Notes: a model not told the origin generated them from the letters alone. Shown: positions 7,632 to 17,203, counted from the first letter of the stretch. The stretch: DNA of 64,000 nucleotides from Motiliproteus sp036961355 (GCA_036961355.1 JBALVL010000005.1:62001-126000); one strand, 5' to 3'. Numbers and translations are program-made.

Positions 7632-8999
7632 TTAACGCTGGAACGGATAAACCGGTCCCAGGTTAAGGATTTCGGTCAGCTCGTTAAGTGCCGCACGCGA
7701 TTCCAGCAGAAGCTTTGGATCGGCGAGGTCTTCAACCAACAGGCGATCACGATAATGCTGATCAACCCAGCGGTTAAGACGCACAAAAAGAGCGTCGCTC
7801 ATCAGCGTGGCGGGATTGGTGGCCGCAATCTCCTGCTCATTCAGTGCCACCCGTAAACGTAGGCACGCAGGGCCTCCGCCGTTACTCATACTCTGCTTCA
7901 GGTCAAATACCTGAATCTCGCTGATCGGGTTATCATCGGCCAGAATTTGCTCCAGCAGAGCCCACACTTTGGGGTTATCGCGACACTCTTCGGGTACCAC
8001 CATCAGCTGCTGACCGCTCGGTTGACCGGCGGTATTAATGCTTAGCAACTGCGAGTTAAACAGGTAACTTTTTACTGCATCCTCAACGCTAAGCTGCTCG
8101 GTGCTGATCTCAACGATATGGAGCGTTTCGCTAGCGGAGTTTTGCGCTTTAAACACCCGTCGCAAATCAGCCTTGACCTGATCCTGATTAAGATAGGCTT
8201 GTTGGTGGCACAGCAACAGGTTGCGGTTACCGACCGAAATCACATCGTTGTGGAACACGCCCTGATCGATCACATCCGGATTCTGCTGAGCGTAAACCAC
8301 CTCGGAATTGCAGATCTGGTGAGATCGGACAATCGCTTGCGAGGCTTCGAAGGTTTGTCGTGCCGGAAAACGCTTTGGCGCTGGACGAGTATCGTCAAAG
8401 GCGTGCCGACCATAAACAAAAAATTCAACACCGGGCTCGCCGTACTCGTGGCACAGGCGGGTATGGTTGGCCGCACCTTCATCACCGAAATGCTCAATTC
8501 CCGGCAGCGCCTGATGGTGGTTGAAGTGACGCTCAGACGGGAAGGTCGCCGCCAGTATCCGGCCCGTAGTTTCGTGCTCGATCGAACGATGAAATTTGTT
8601 GGTCAGGTTGGCCGGGGTGAAATGAACCCGGCTATCGAGTGTGTCAGCACTGGGGGATACCGTCGCTGCATTGGCGGTCCACATGCTTGATGCCGAACAA
8701 CAGGCCGCCAGTATTCGCGGTGCTTGGCGGGCCGCTTGAGCCAATACTTGAGCATCATTGCCGCTGAAACCGATGCGCCGCAGGGTATGCACGTCGGGGC
8801 GCTCCTGCGGTGCCAGAACGCCTTGAACCATCCCCATATCGTGCAGCGCCTTCATCTTAGCCAAGCCCTGTTTGGCCGCCAGCTTGGGGTTAGATGCGCT
8901 GGCACTGCTGTCTTTAGAAGCGATGTTACCGAATGAGAGACCGGCGTAGTTGTGGGTCGGCCCAACCAGACCGTCAAAATTGGCTTCAAACGCTTTCAT
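7632..8999 (-). CDS. astB: N-succinylarginine dihydrolase
   Basis: 455 residues, near the usual AstB length. AstB hydrolyses N2-succinylarginine to N2-succinylornithine, CO2 and two ammonia, step two of the AST pathway. It starts MKAFEANFDGLVGPTHNYAG, as the family does, and has HHQALPGIEHFGDEGAANH and the catalytic Cys in SNGGGPACLRLRV near the C-terminus (amidinotransferase-like fold). It is the last gene of the minus-strand aru operon, after astD. The usual final gene astE is missing: after astB come only the convergent VOC and cold-shock genes. Confidence 0.96.
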   Translation of the reverse strand: MKAFEANFDGLVGPTHNYAGLSFGNIASKDSSASASNPKLAAKQGLAKMKALHDMGMVQGVLAPQERPDVHTLRRIGFSGNDAQVLAQAARQAPRILAACCSASSMWTANAATVSPSADTLDSRVHFTPANLTNKFHRSIEHETTGRILAATFPSERHFNHHQALPGIEHFGDEGAANHTRLCHEYGEPGVEFFVYGRHAFDDTRPAPKRFPARQTFEASQAIVRSHQICNSEVVYAQQNPDVIDQGVFHNDVISVGNRNLLLCHQQAYLNQDQVKADLRRVFKAQNSASETLHIVEISTEQLSVEDAVKSYLFNSQLLSINTAGQPSGQQLMVVPEECRDNPKVWALLEQILADDNPISEIQVFDLKQSMSNGGGPACLRLRVALNEQEIAATNPATLMSDALFVRLNRWVDQHYRDRLLVEDLADPKLLLESRAALNELTEILNLGPVYPFQR

Positions 9000-9166
9000 A
9001 ATGCTACCTCGGGTCAGCTCATTGGCCGCCCTTTGTTATTCGATTTTATGATCGCCGCGGGGTATCTGTAGGCACCTATCGGCAGGCTCTTGTCCGCAAG
9101 CACTTACAGCAAGACGCGTGTCGACAAGAAGCTTATCGACACGCGTTACCAAGCGATTAACGACCG

Positions 9167-10633
9167 TTATAACGTTAAGCCCGGCGCCAGTTGCGCCGGC
9201 AAACTGACTTGCTCCGCCTCGATACACGCGACCGGATAAGCGCAGTAGTCGGCGGCGTAAAACGCGCTGGGGCGATGGTTGCCGCTGGCACCGATGCCGC
9301 CGAAAGGCGCCGAACCGCTGGCACCGGTAAGTTGCTTGTTCCAGTTAACGATACCGGCACGGCTATGCAGCAAAAACTGTTCATACTTGTCACGGTTGTC
9401 GCTGAGGATGCCCGCCGACAGTCCATAGCGGGTGCGGTTAGCCAGACTGATCGCCTGCTCAAAACTGTCGTAACGGATCAATTGCAACAGCGGACCGAAG
9501 TACTCGTCGTCGGGCAGATCGGCAATCGCGCTAACATCGATCAAACCCGGTGAGACCAGCCCGGTCCCCGCTTCGAGCTTGTCGGCGCTAACCAGAGAGG
9601 TTCCGCCAAGGGCCTGTAGCTGGGCTTGAGCCGCCACAATGCCGTCGGCCGCCTGTTCCGAGATCAACGAACCCATAAAGGGCTGTGGTTCATCATCGTA
9701 ACGGCCGACCCGAATTTTTTTGACCGCCTCAATCAGTGCAGCGATAAACGCATCGCCGTCATCGCCGTTAGGAACCAGCAGTCGACGGGCACAGGTGCAG
9801 CGTTGACCCGAGGTGATATAAGCCGATTGCAGAGTGTCGTGCACCGCCGCCTTAAGGTCACTGACCTGATCGACAATCAACGGATTATTACCGCCCATCT
9901 CGAGCGCCAGGATTTTGCCGGGGTGGCCGGCAAACTGCTGATGAAGCAGATGTCCGGTACGCGAGCTGCCGGTGAAGAACAGGCCGTCGATCTCGGGGTG
10001 CGCGGCCAGCGCCATGCCGGTCTCTTTTTCGCCCTGCAACAGGTTAAGCACACCGGCTGGCAGCTCCGCTTTTTGCCATAACTTCAGCATCAACTCAGCC
10101 ACCTTAGGCGTCAGTTCGCTGGGTTTAAGCGCCAGGGTATTACCCGCCAACAGTGCCGGGACGATGTGACCGTTCGGCAGGTGGCCGGGAAAGTTGTAGG
10201 GGCCGAATACCGCTACTACACCGTGTGGTTTATGGCGCAGCATCGCCTTGGCACCGGGAATATCCGATTCCTTGCTACCGGTACGCTCCTGATAAGCGCG
10301 AATCGAAATCTCGATCTTACCGATCATGGCTGCCGCTTCGGTGCGGGTCTCCCACAAGGGCTTACCGGTTTCGATCGCGATGGTCTCAGCCAGCTCGTCT
10401 TTGTGCGCTTCAAGCTGGGCGGCATAGGTACGCACTTTTTCGACCCTTGCATCAAACCCGGCAGCCGCCCAGGCGGGAAAAGCTTTACGCGCCGCCAGCA
10501 AGGCTTCATCAACCTGACTGGCATCGGCACTGCGGCCCTGCCAGATGACCGAGCCTTGAGCCGGATTGTAGGATTTGAACAGCGGGCCTTGGCCTTCAAC
10601 CCAACGGCCGTCGATAAACAGAGATGCGGTCAT
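9167..10633 (-). CDS. astD: N-succinylglutamate 5-semialdehyde dehydrogenase
   Basis: 488 residues, an aldehyde dehydrogenase that oxidises succinylglutamate semialdehyde to succinylglutamate with NAD+. Seen: the catalytic Cys in SGQRCTCARR, the general-base Glu in LALEMGGNNPL, the cofactor motif FTGSSRTG, and the AstD-like start MTASLFIDGRWVEGQG. The ATG at 10631-10633 has AAAGGA eight bases upstream, so a longer in-frame extension to 10693 is not used. It begins one base after the aruG stop codon, consistent with coupling. Confidence 0.96.
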   Translation of the reverse strand: MTASLFIDGRWVEGQGPLFKSYNPAQGSVIWQGRSADASQVDEALLAARKAFPAWAAAGFDARVEKVRTYAAQLEAHKDELAETIAIETGKPLWETRTEAAAMIGKIEISIRAYQERTGSKESDIPGAKAMLRHKPHGVVAVFGPYNFPGHLPNGHIVPALLAGNTLALKPSELTPKVAELMLKLWQKAELPAGVLNLLQGEKETGMALAAHPEIDGLFFTGSSRTGHLLHQQFAGHPGKILALEMGGNNPLIVDQVSDLKAAVHDTLQSAYITSGQRCTCARRLLVPNGDDGDAFIAALIEAVKKIRVGRYDDEPQPFMGSLISEQAADGIVAAQAQLQALGGTSLVSADKLEAGTGLVSPGLIDVSAIADLPDDEYFGPLLQLIRYDSFEQAISLANRTRYGLSAGILSDNRDKYEQFLLHSRAGIVNWNKQLTGASGSAPFGGIGASGNHRPSAFYAADYCAYPVACIEAEQVSLPAQLAPGLTL

Positions 10634-10634
10634 G

Positions 10635-11693
10635 TTAAAAATTCCTTTGCGCGGATAAAGGGACGATACGCAAGGTATCCCCGTTCTGAACATTCAATGC
10701 CTCGGCGACAGCCGGGGCGACGTTAACGGCATTGTTGCCCACCAGCATCACCGGACTGAGGCAGCATCGAAAGTCGCTCAGGCTGGTGTTGGCGAGCAGA
10801 AACAGCTCGGCCTGTTGAGCTTGGCCGGCGACATGTGCACTGTCGTGCTTATGGTTATTAATAGAGACTTTGCAGTAGCGGCTATCACGCACCACTCGGA
10901 TATCCTGAACCCGGGTTTCGAGCACCGGACCTGCATCGAAGATGTCGATATAACCGGTGTAGTGAAAACCTTCGTTTTCGAGCAGACGCCGGGCTGGGGT
11001 AGTGTTGTCATGGGTCTGGCCGATCGCCTCACGCGCATCGTCGGGTAGCAGGTTGGTATAGATCGGATTACGCGGCATCAACTCGGCGATAAAGACCTTA
11101 TTCTGACCGGACAGTTGGTCGGCCTGGGCAAAATCGATCGAGAAAAAGTGGCGCCCTAGCCCTTCCCAAAACGGCGACACGCCGTTGCTGTCGGAATAGC
11201 CGCGCATCTCGGCGATCACATTTTCGGTGAAACGGTTGGCGAATTCGGCCATAAACATAAAACGCGACTTGGACAGCAAGCTACCGTTCTTGCTATGGCG
11301 GTAATCCGGATCCAGAAACAGGGTGCAGATCTCTGAATCGCCGGTATGGTCGTTGCTCAGGGTTAGCGTTTTGATCGGGTTATAGACGTCGAGCTCACGC
11401 GAGGCGTGCACCAGTGTGCCGACCCGATAGTTGTACCAAGGTTCGTTCAGCCCCACCGCAGACTCGATACCACACAGACCCACGATTTGACCGTCCTCGC
11501 TGTCTTCCAGCACGAACAGATACAGCGCCTCTTGCAACGGTTCTTTGGCGGCAAAGGACTCTATCGCCCACGCCAGTTTACGGCGTACAGCCGCTTCATC
11601 AGGCTGCAGTGAGGTAAAACCGGGGCCGGTTTTATGAGCTAGCGACCAAAGTGCGTCCCAGTCTTGGTTCTGGATGGGGCGAATCAACATCAT
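10635..11693 (-). CDS. aruG: Arginine/ornithine succinyltransferase, beta-type subunit
   Basis: 352 residues of the AstA family. With the neighbouring AruF-like protein it would form the heteromeric succinyltransferase that starts arginine breakdown, as known from Pseudomonas. Seen: MLIRPIQNQDWDALWSLA, the core NDHTGDSEICTLFLDPDYR with SLLSKSRFMFMAEFA, and HYTGYIDIFDAGPVLET. Two consecutive ATG codons (11688-11693) make the exact start uncertain by one residue. A 136-base gap separates it from aruF. The F/G assignment rests on operon order rather than on a computed alignment. Confidence 0.92.
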   Translation of the reverse strand: MMLIRPIQNQDWDALWSLAHKTGPGFTSLQPDEAAVRRKLAWAIESFAAKEPLQEALYLFVLEDSEDGQIVGLCGIESAVGLNEPWYNYRVGTLVHASRELDVYNPIKTLTLSNDHTGDSEICTLFLDPDYRHSKNGSLLSKSRFMFMAEFANRFTENVIAEMRGYSDSNGVSPFWEGLGRHFFSIDFAQADQLSGQNKVFIAELMPRNPIYTNLLPDDAREAIGQTHDNTTPARRLLENEGFHYTGYIDIFDAGPVLETRVQDIRVVRDSRYCKVSINNHKHDSAHVAGQAQQAELFLLANTSLSDFRCCLSPVMLVGNNAVNVAPAVAEALNVQNGDTLRIVPLSAQRNF

Positions 11694-11829
11694 GGCGGTC
11701 TAAATCCTTATCGTATGTAAACCCGGTCCTTGCATTCACCAAGGTCCGAAACAGTAATCAGGCGGAGGGGCGGTAAAGGCCCGTGGTTGCGTACGTTCCC
11801 AACAGGCCAACAAATCGTCGTCGGGGGCG

Positions 11830-12846
11830 TTAGGGCACCAGCAGATGCGCCCGTAGCGGATCGCCGCTGGCCACATTAAGTCGCTCGGCCACCGCATCAC
11901 TGAGTTGGGGATTGCGGATTTCCAACCTCGTCAGCAGGCACCGGAAGTCTTTAAGGCAGGTATTGCTGACTAGTGCTATGGCGGCGTCGGACTGACCGGC
12001 ACCACCACACTCGGCGCTTATTTTCTGGCTATCACTCAGGCTGCGGATCTGATCGGTGCGAAGTTCCAGTGTCGGGCCAGCATCGAAGATGTCGATGTAA
12101 CCACGATGGCTGAACCCCTCCGCTTCCAGCAGCTCAACAATCTGCTCAATATCCGGACGTGGCTTACCGATGACCGCCTGCGCCGAGTCGGGCAGCAGCG
12201 GTACATAAACCGGATAATGAGGCATCAGGTCAGCGATAAAACTTTTGTTCTGAATGCCGGTCAGGTAGTTGGCGCGCGAAAAATCCATATTAAAAAAGTG
12301 ACGGCCTATCGCTTCCCAGAACGGCGATTTATGGTTTTCATCCTGAATCCCCTGCAGCTCGACCAGGGTGCGATCGGAAAAACGCTGCCGGTGGCTGGCC
12401 ATAAACAGCATCCGCGCACGTGACAACAGGTTCAGGTTCTCGGCGGTGCGATGATCGGGGGCCAAAAACAGGCTGCACAGGCTGCTGGAACCGGTGTGGT
12501 CCTGACACAGGTGTAGCGCCGGAATGCGGTTATGGATCTGCAGTTCGCTGGAAGCATGGACCACTTTCTCGATGCGGTAGCTGTAGAACGGTGAGTCGAG
12601 CCCAACCGACGAGGCGATACCGGCAATACCGAGAATCTCATCGCTGTCGCTATCTTCCAGCACGAAGTGGTAGGTCTCGCCACCGGGGCTCTGAGGGTCG
12701 CTGCGCAACGATTGCTGGGTGGCGGCAATCATCTCGGACAGATGATCACGATTGGCCGGCAGGGTCGACATGCTACCGCCAGCCACCACCGCCAGTCGCT
12801 CCAGCGCGGTAAGATCGGCGAACGTTACAGGTCTGACAATCAACAT
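11830..12846 (-). CDS. aruF: Arginine/ornithine succinyltransferase, alpha-type subunit
   Basis: 338 residues, AstA family. It starts MLIVRPVTFADLTALERLA and keeps CQDHTGSSSLCSLFLAPDHR, LLSRARMLFMASH and HRGYIDIFDAGPTLELR. It precedes aruG in the operon, as in Pseudomonas aruCFGDB(E). Its ATG shares one base with the TGA stop of the M20 hydrolase gene (TGATG), so the hydrolase is translationally tied to the succinyltransferase. It would act with AruG on arginine and succinyl-CoA in the cytoplasm. Confidence 0.92.
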   Translation of the reverse strand: MLIVRPVTFADLTALERLAVVAGGSMSTLPANRDHLSEMIAATQQSLRSDPQSPGGETYHFVLEDSDSDEILGIAGIASSVGLDSPFYSYRIEKVVHASSELQIHNRIPALHLCQDHTGSSSLCSLFLAPDHRTAENLNLLSRARMLFMASHRQRFSDRTLVELQGIQDENHKSPFWEAIGRHFFNMDFSRANYLTGIQNKSFIADLMPHYPVYVPLLPDSAQAVIGKPRPDIEQIVELLEAEGFSHRGYIDIFDAGPTLELRTDQIRSLSDSQKISAECGGAGQSDAAIALVSNTCLKDFRCLLTRLEIRNPQLSDAVAERLNVASGDPLRAHLLVP

Positions 12847-14081
12847 CAGGACTTCTCCAACCAGCTACGATCTTCGCTGGACGCTAGTTTCATCAGTAAC
12901 AGCGCGCTTAACTTAGCGCGCTGACTCAGACTATCCACCAAACAGTATTCATCGGCACTGTGGATCTTACCGCCCTGTACACCGAGGGTATCGACATTTG
13001 GCAGGCCAGCAGCGGCCAAATTGTTGCCATCGCAACAGCCTCCGGTCGGCAACCAGTTCAGGTCCATATCCAGGTTTTTACCGCACTCTTTTACCAGCTC
13101 GAACAGCTTGAGGTTGGTGGGGGTTAGCACTTTGGGTTTACGGCCAAAACCGCCATGCAGCTCGATATGTAAGCCGTCGCGACCATTTATCTGATCCAGT
13201 AACTGCTGGATCTTCGCTAAACACCAGGCCTCATCATCGACCTGTTCCAAACGGATATTAAAGCGAGCCAGAGTGGTATCAGGGACGACATTGACCGCAC
13301 CGCCACCCTGGATAAATCCGGGATTAATGGTGACGCCGGGACGCTGGCCATTGAGATCATCCAGCGCACTGATAAAGTCGCACATTGCGCGGACGGCATT
13401 ACGGCCCAGGTGGTGTTCACGGCCTGCGTGCGCGGCCAGTCCCTTGGTGACGACGGTAAAGTTACCGCTGCCTTTGCGCTGGCCTGCCAGATTGCCGTCA
13501 GCATAGCTGGGTTCGTAGATCAGCCCCAGATGATGACGACCGGCCGCCTCTTTGAGCAACGCGGCTGAGCTGGGTGAACCGATCTCCTCATCCGGATTGA
13601 GCAGCACCTCCCATCCGACATTTTCGGACCAAGGGCTTCGTTCCAGCGCTTCCAGCGCTTTGAACATCAACACCAGACCGCCCTTGAGATCCGCTACGCC
13701 AGGCCCGTTGAGAGTGTTGTCATCAAGCCAGCGGATATCCTGAAACGGGTGATCTTGTGCAAACACGGTATCGAGGTGGCCACACAGGAAAATCTGCAAC
13801 GGGGCTTCGGGGCGTTTTCGAATACGTAACGCACGGCCCAGCGGTTGCTCTTGGCGCTCGCCGTTGACGTCAATAGAAACGTAAGGCGCAACATCGATCA
13901 GCTCCCGCTCGCCACCCAGCCCTTGGCTGAAACGGTCGAACGCGTCAGCGACAGCATTCACGCCGGCCGCATTAAACGATCCCGAGTTGATCCGGGAGAG
14001 TTCGATAGTCGCGTCCAACATCTGCTGCTGCTGACTATCGAGCCACTGTACCCAGGGGGAGAAGATCTCATCAGAAGACAT
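12846..14081 (-). CDS. M20 family metallohydrolase inside the aru operon (possible succinylglutamate desuccinylase)
   Basis: 411 residues, a dizinc M20 peptidase/deacylase of the carboxypeptidase G2/ArgE type. Seen: metal His in CGHLDTV, bridging Asp in GPGVADLKGG, catalytic and metal Glu in LNPDEEIGSP, the dimerisation-domain motif GLAAHAGREHHLGRNA, and the last metal His in GGKIHSADEY. The start at 14081 has AGGA six bases upstream. It sits between aruC and aruF with a one-base overlap to aruF, and the operon lacks the M14-type AstE. I infer it removes succinate from succinylglutamate, the missing last step; a peptidase or N-acetylornithine deacetylase role is the alternative. Confidence 0.88.
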   Translation of the reverse strand: MSSDEIFSPWVQWLDSQQQQMLDATIELSRINSGSFNAAGVNAVADAFDRFSQGLGGERELIDVAPYVSIDVNGERQEQPLGRALRIRKRPEAPLQIFLCGHLDTVFAQDHPFQDIRWLDDNTLNGPGVADLKGGLVLMFKALEALERSPWSENVGWEVLLNPDEEIGSPSSAALLKEAAGRHHLGLIYEPSYADGNLAGQRKGSGNFTVVTKGLAAHAGREHHLGRNAVRAMCDFISALDDLNGQRPGVTINPGFIQGGGAVNVVPDTTLARFNIRLEQVDDEAWCLAKIQQLLDQINGRDGLHIELHGGFGRKPKVLTPTNLKLFELVKECGKNLDMDLNWLPTGGCCDGNNLAAAGLPNVDTLGVQGGKIHSADEYCLVDSLSQRAKLSALLLMKLASSEDRSWLEKS

Positions 14082-14177
14082 ACAGGATCCTAGCGTCGTT
14101 GTTGTATTATTTTTAATGGCTGTTTTTAATAAGCGCTCTTTAATAAAGCCAGTATTAATCAAATCACTCGACAGAAC

Positions 14178-14194
14178 TGTTGTTGATGCGACCT
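14178..14194 (-). promoter_or_regulatory. Candidate ArgR (AraC-type) site before the M20-aruFG-astDB genes
   Basis: On the minus strand the site reads AGGTCGCATCAACAACA, about 100 bases before the M20 start. It is nearly the same as AGGTCGCTTCAGCAACA before aotP (17187-17203) and shares AATTTCAGGTCGC with the site before aruC. Pseudomonas ArgR is known to bind TGTCGC-N8-AA repeats. Site function is inferred from recurrence within this regulon. Confidence 0.5.
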
Positions 14195-14378
14195 GAAATT
14201 TAGTGATTTAACCGCGATAACGCTAACAGCTGTCGACCGTTGACACTGGAATGTCAGAATTTATCGCTGTTATGCGGCATTAAATAAAGAATTGAACAAA
14301 GACAAGGTGATTGTGCGACCTAATCGCTCAATCACCCAGTATCTGTTCTTGCCCCTGTTTATAACAACCGGCTACAAA

Positions 14379-15605
14379 CTAGGCCGCATCGGCGTTAGTC
14401 AGTACCTTGGCTACCGCACGTTCGAGACGCTGTATCCCCTCGACGATATCTTGCTCGGGGATGATCAACGATGGCGTCATACGCAAGACATTTGGTCCGG
14501 CAACTAGCAGCATCAGCCCCTCTTCACGAGCGGCGGCCAGGAACTTGGCGCCCTGACCATGCAAGGCTTCAATCAGCTCAGCACCAATCAGCAGCCCTTC
14601 ACCACGAATTTCGTTGAATACGCCATGTTTGGCGTTGATTTTTTGGAGCTCTGCCACAAACAGTGCATGACGCTGGGTGACACCATCGAGCACTTCGGGC
14701 GTATCGATAATATCCAGTACCGCTTCGGCCACCGCACAGGCTAGCGGGTTGCCACCATAGGTGCTGCCATGGGTACCGAATCCCAGACTTTCAGAGATTT
14801 TGGCGGTGGTCAGCATAGCGCCGATCGGAAACCCGCCACCCAGTGCTTTAGCACTGGTCAACACATCGGGTGTGACGCCCAGCCCCATGTAGGAGAACAA
14901 TTTTCCGGTACGGCCAACGCCAGTCTGAATTTCGTCAAATACCAGTAGCGCGTTGTGCTGGTCGCAGAGTTCGCGAACACCGCGGGCGAACTCGGTATCG
15001 GCCGGGATAATACCGCCTTCACCCAGAATGGGCTCCATCACCACCGCGCAGGTGTTATCCGAGATGGCCGCTTTGAGTGCCTCAAGATCGTTGTAAGGAA
15101 CATGGCTGATGCCCTGAGGCACAGGCTCAAAGCCTTCACGGTATTTGGGTTGACCACCGACAGAGACAGTAAACAACGTCCGACCGTGGAACGACTTGGT
15201 GAAGCTGATGATCTCGTTTTTATGTGGGCCGAAGTTGTCGTAGGCGTATTTACGCACCAATTTAAACGCTGCTTCGTTGGCTTCACCACCGGAACTACAG
15301 AAGAACACCTTGTCGGCAAAAGTTTTGTCGGTCAGTTTGCTCGCCAACCGTAACGCAGGCTCATTGGTGTATACATTACTCAAGTGCCACAACTGCTCGG
15401 CTTGCTGCTTCAGCACCTCGACCAACCGTGGGTGGCAGTGGCCCAGTGCGTTAACCGCGATGCCGCCTGAGAAATCGATATATTCATTATCATTCTGATC
15501 CCACAGTCGCGAACCCTCACCACGAACCGGAATAACGGCTTGCGGGGCATAATTGGGAACCATTACCTGGTCAAACGTGTCGCGGGTCACATCTTGCTTA
15601 GTCAT
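14379..15605 (-). CDS. aruC: Acetylornithine/succinylornithine aminotransferase
   Basis: 408 residues, class III PLP aminotransferase. In arginine catabolism it turns succinylornithine into succinylglutamate semialdehyde, and the same enzyme type serves arginine synthesis (ArgD). Seen: FSGGIAVNALGHCHP, the PLP-binding Asp in VFDEIQTGVGRTG, and the Schiff-base Lys in SAKALGGGFPIGAM. It heads the minus-strand operon; a 297-base gap with a candidate ArgR site separates it from the M20 gene, so there may be two promoters. The gene is complete and of typical length. Confidence 0.95.
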   Translation of the reverse strand: MTKQDVTRDTFDQVMVPNYAPQAVIPVRGEGSRLWDQNDNEYIDFSGGIAVNALGHCHPRLVEVLKQQAEQLWHLSNVYTNEPALRLASKLTDKTFADKVFFCSSGGEANEAAFKLVRKYAYDNFGPHKNEIISFTKSFHGRTLFTVSVGGQPKYREGFEPVPQGISHVPYNDLEALKAAISDNTCAVVMEPILGEGGIIPADTEFARGVRELCDQHNALLVFDEIQTGVGRTGKLFSYMGLGVTPDVLTSAKALGGGFPIGAMLTTAKISESLGFGTHGSTYGGNPLACAVAEAVLDIIDTPEVLDGVTQRHALFVAELQKINAKHGVFNEIRGEGLLIGAELIEALHGQGAKFLAAAREEGLMLLVAGPNVLRMTPSLIIPEQDIVEGIQRLERAVAKVLTNADAA

Positions 15606-16168
15606 AACTTTACCTTCAGTTTTTTTGCTTATTTTGTTTAGCAGAGTCCGGCGACCGGGCTGGTTCCGCTTCTTTCCAATGTAAATAACAGCCGTAAATT
15701 ACACCTGCAAACTGCAGCGTTAAAAGATCCGAAAGATCCGCTCAACTAACGGCCAACAGAATACCACTGCGTTCGCGCCCACCCGATGGCAAAACTGTCT
15801 CGGGACATTGCCATCGGCCCTGAACAGATTATGGCCAAACTGCCGATGACGGCCTAGAGCCATAATTGTGAGAAAGCGACCTGAAATTATAACCAGATGA
15901 CATTTACACCACCCCAGCCAAGGAATCCGGATCGTCAGACGCTATGCTTATTGGTGCAGGATCATGCCTCACCGAGTTAGGCGATGTGTATCAAACAGCG
16001 GTGTTTTAAAAAATCATCGTGTGTAAAATAAACAACAAACGAACCGTATTGCCTAGTGAATGAAAAGCACCGGTGATCGTTGTAGCAATTGTTTCGGCAA
16101 CAACAATAAGAAGGAATCTGAATCGGGTGTTTCATTCTGATCTGTCAAGCAGCTCCTGCGGGCGTCCG
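15606..16168. other. 563-base divergent control region between aruC and argR
   Basis: No gene of any credible kind is seen on either strand. The region holds the candidate ArgR direct repeat at 15866-15902 and AT-rich stretches near 16000-16060 that could hold the argR promoter. A GTG codon at 16073 would extend argR by 32 residues, but that extension has no recognisable domain content. Confidence 0.6.
15866..15902 (-). promoter_or_regulatory. Candidate ArgR operator, two half-sites 21 bases apart
   Basis: On the minus strand two half-sites follow each other: TGTCATCTGGTTATAA (15887-15902) and GGTCGCTTTCTCACAA (15866-15881). Both fit TGTCGC-N8-AA with one or two mismatches and they are exactly 21 bases apart, the arrangement described for Pseudomonas ArgR sites (6+8+2+5). 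The operator lies about 260 bases before aruC and about 270 before argR, so it could serve both. Confidence 0.6.
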
Positions 16169-17152
16169 ATGCGATTCGGTTTTCTGCTGTTGCCAAACTA
16201 CTCCCTGATCGCCTTCTCTTCAGCGATCGAGTCACTGCAGATGGCTAACTGGATCAGTGGCGAGAAGCTGTATGACTGCACGTTGGTCAGTCGTGATGGC
16301 GAGCCTGTCACCAGCTCTAGCGGCGTCAAAACTGAGGTCGACAGTAGCTTGGAAGGGGTCAAGGACCTCGATGTGATCTTCGTCTGTGGCGCCAGCCCGA
16401 TCGCCCGAACCGGCAACGAAGAGGTACTCGGCTGGTTGCGACGCCAGTCCCGCTCTAAGATGGCGTTCGGCGGCATCGGCACCGGCTCCTATCTACTCGC
16501 CTGCTCCGGTTTACTGGAAGGCTTCAAAGCAACGATTCACTGGTGGGATCTGGCCAACCTGCGTGAGGAGTTCCCACAGACCAAAATCACCAACAACCTG
16601 TTTGAAGTGGATGGCCTGCGCTATACCTGCAGCGGTGGCACTGCGGCGATGGATATGATGCTGTTTCTTATCGGCATGCAGCACGGTTCAGAACTGGCCG
16701 CGTCGATCTCGGAACAGTTTGTTTGTGAGCGAATTCGTACTCCCGATGATCTGCAACGTATTCCATTAAAAGCTCGTATCGGCGCCAGCCAGCCAAAGCT
16801 AATCGAGGCGGTGACCTTGATGGAGGCCAACATCGATGAACCGCTAAGCTCGGATGATCTGGCAGGACATGTCGGTGTTTCGCGGCGGCATCTGGAACGG
16901 CTATTTAAGAAACACCTACAAACGCTGCCGTCAAAATTCTACCTGCAATTACGGATGGAACGGGCACGACAACTGCTGCAGCAAAGCGACAAAGCGATCT
17001 TACAGGTCGGGCTAGCGTGCGGCTTCTCCACCGCCTCCCACTTCAGTACCGCGTATCGAAATCACTACGGCATCACCCCGAGAGAAGAGCGAAAACGGCT
17101 CAGCGAAGAACCCCGAGCTCCCGTTCAGCGCTCAACCTTGCACGCCCCCTAA
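16169..17152 (+). CDS. argR: GlxA-type AraC family regulator, likely arginine-responsive ArgR
   Basis: 327 residues. The N-terminal half is a DJ-1/PfpI-like (class I amidotransferase) sensor domain starting MRFGFLLLPNYSLIAFSSAIE. The C-terminal half is an AraC double helix-turn-helix with the signature ACGFSTASHFSTAYRNHYGITPRE. Pseudomonas ArgR has the same build and activates aru and aot genes when arginine is present. Here the gene lies between aruC and aotP, which supports this identity. The ATG at 16169 is chosen because the domain begins there; an upstream GTG at 16073 is possible, and neither has a strong ribosome site. Confidence 0.88.
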   Translation: MRFGFLLLPNYSLIAFSSAIESLQMANWISGEKLYDCTLVSRDGEPVTSSSGVKTEVDSSLEGVKDLDVIFVCGASPIARTGNEEVLGWLRRQSRSKMAFGGIGTGSYLLACSGLLEGFKATIHWWDLANLREEFPQTKITNNLFEVDGLRYTCSGGTAAMDMMLFLIGMQHGSELAASISEQFVCERIRTPDDLQRIPLKARIGASQPKLIEAVTLMEANIDEPLSSDDLAGHVGVSRRHLERLFKKHLQTLPSKFYLQLRMERARQLLQQSDKAILQVGLACGFSTASHFSTAYRNHYGITPREERKRLSEEPRAPVQRSTLHAP

Positions 17153-17186
17153 CCACCGTCACTCTTATATAACATCACCTCAAGCC

Positions 17187-17203
17187 AGGTCGCTTCAGCA
17201 ACA
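17187..17203 (+). promoter_or_regulatory. Candidate ArgR site before the aot transporter genes
   Basis: AGGTCGCTTCAGCAACA is 14-15 of 17 bases identical to the site before the M20 gene on the other strand. A weaker half-site, GGACCT then AA after eight bases, follows at the 21-base spacing (from 17209). It lies about 150 bases before aotP. Function inferred from recurrence. Confidence 0.45.

Noticed and set aside
9036..9227. 63-codon minus-strand frame between astD and astB
   Set aside because: Overlaps the astD 3' end in another frame, with no recognisable content; the 9000-9166 gap is plain intergenic sequence.
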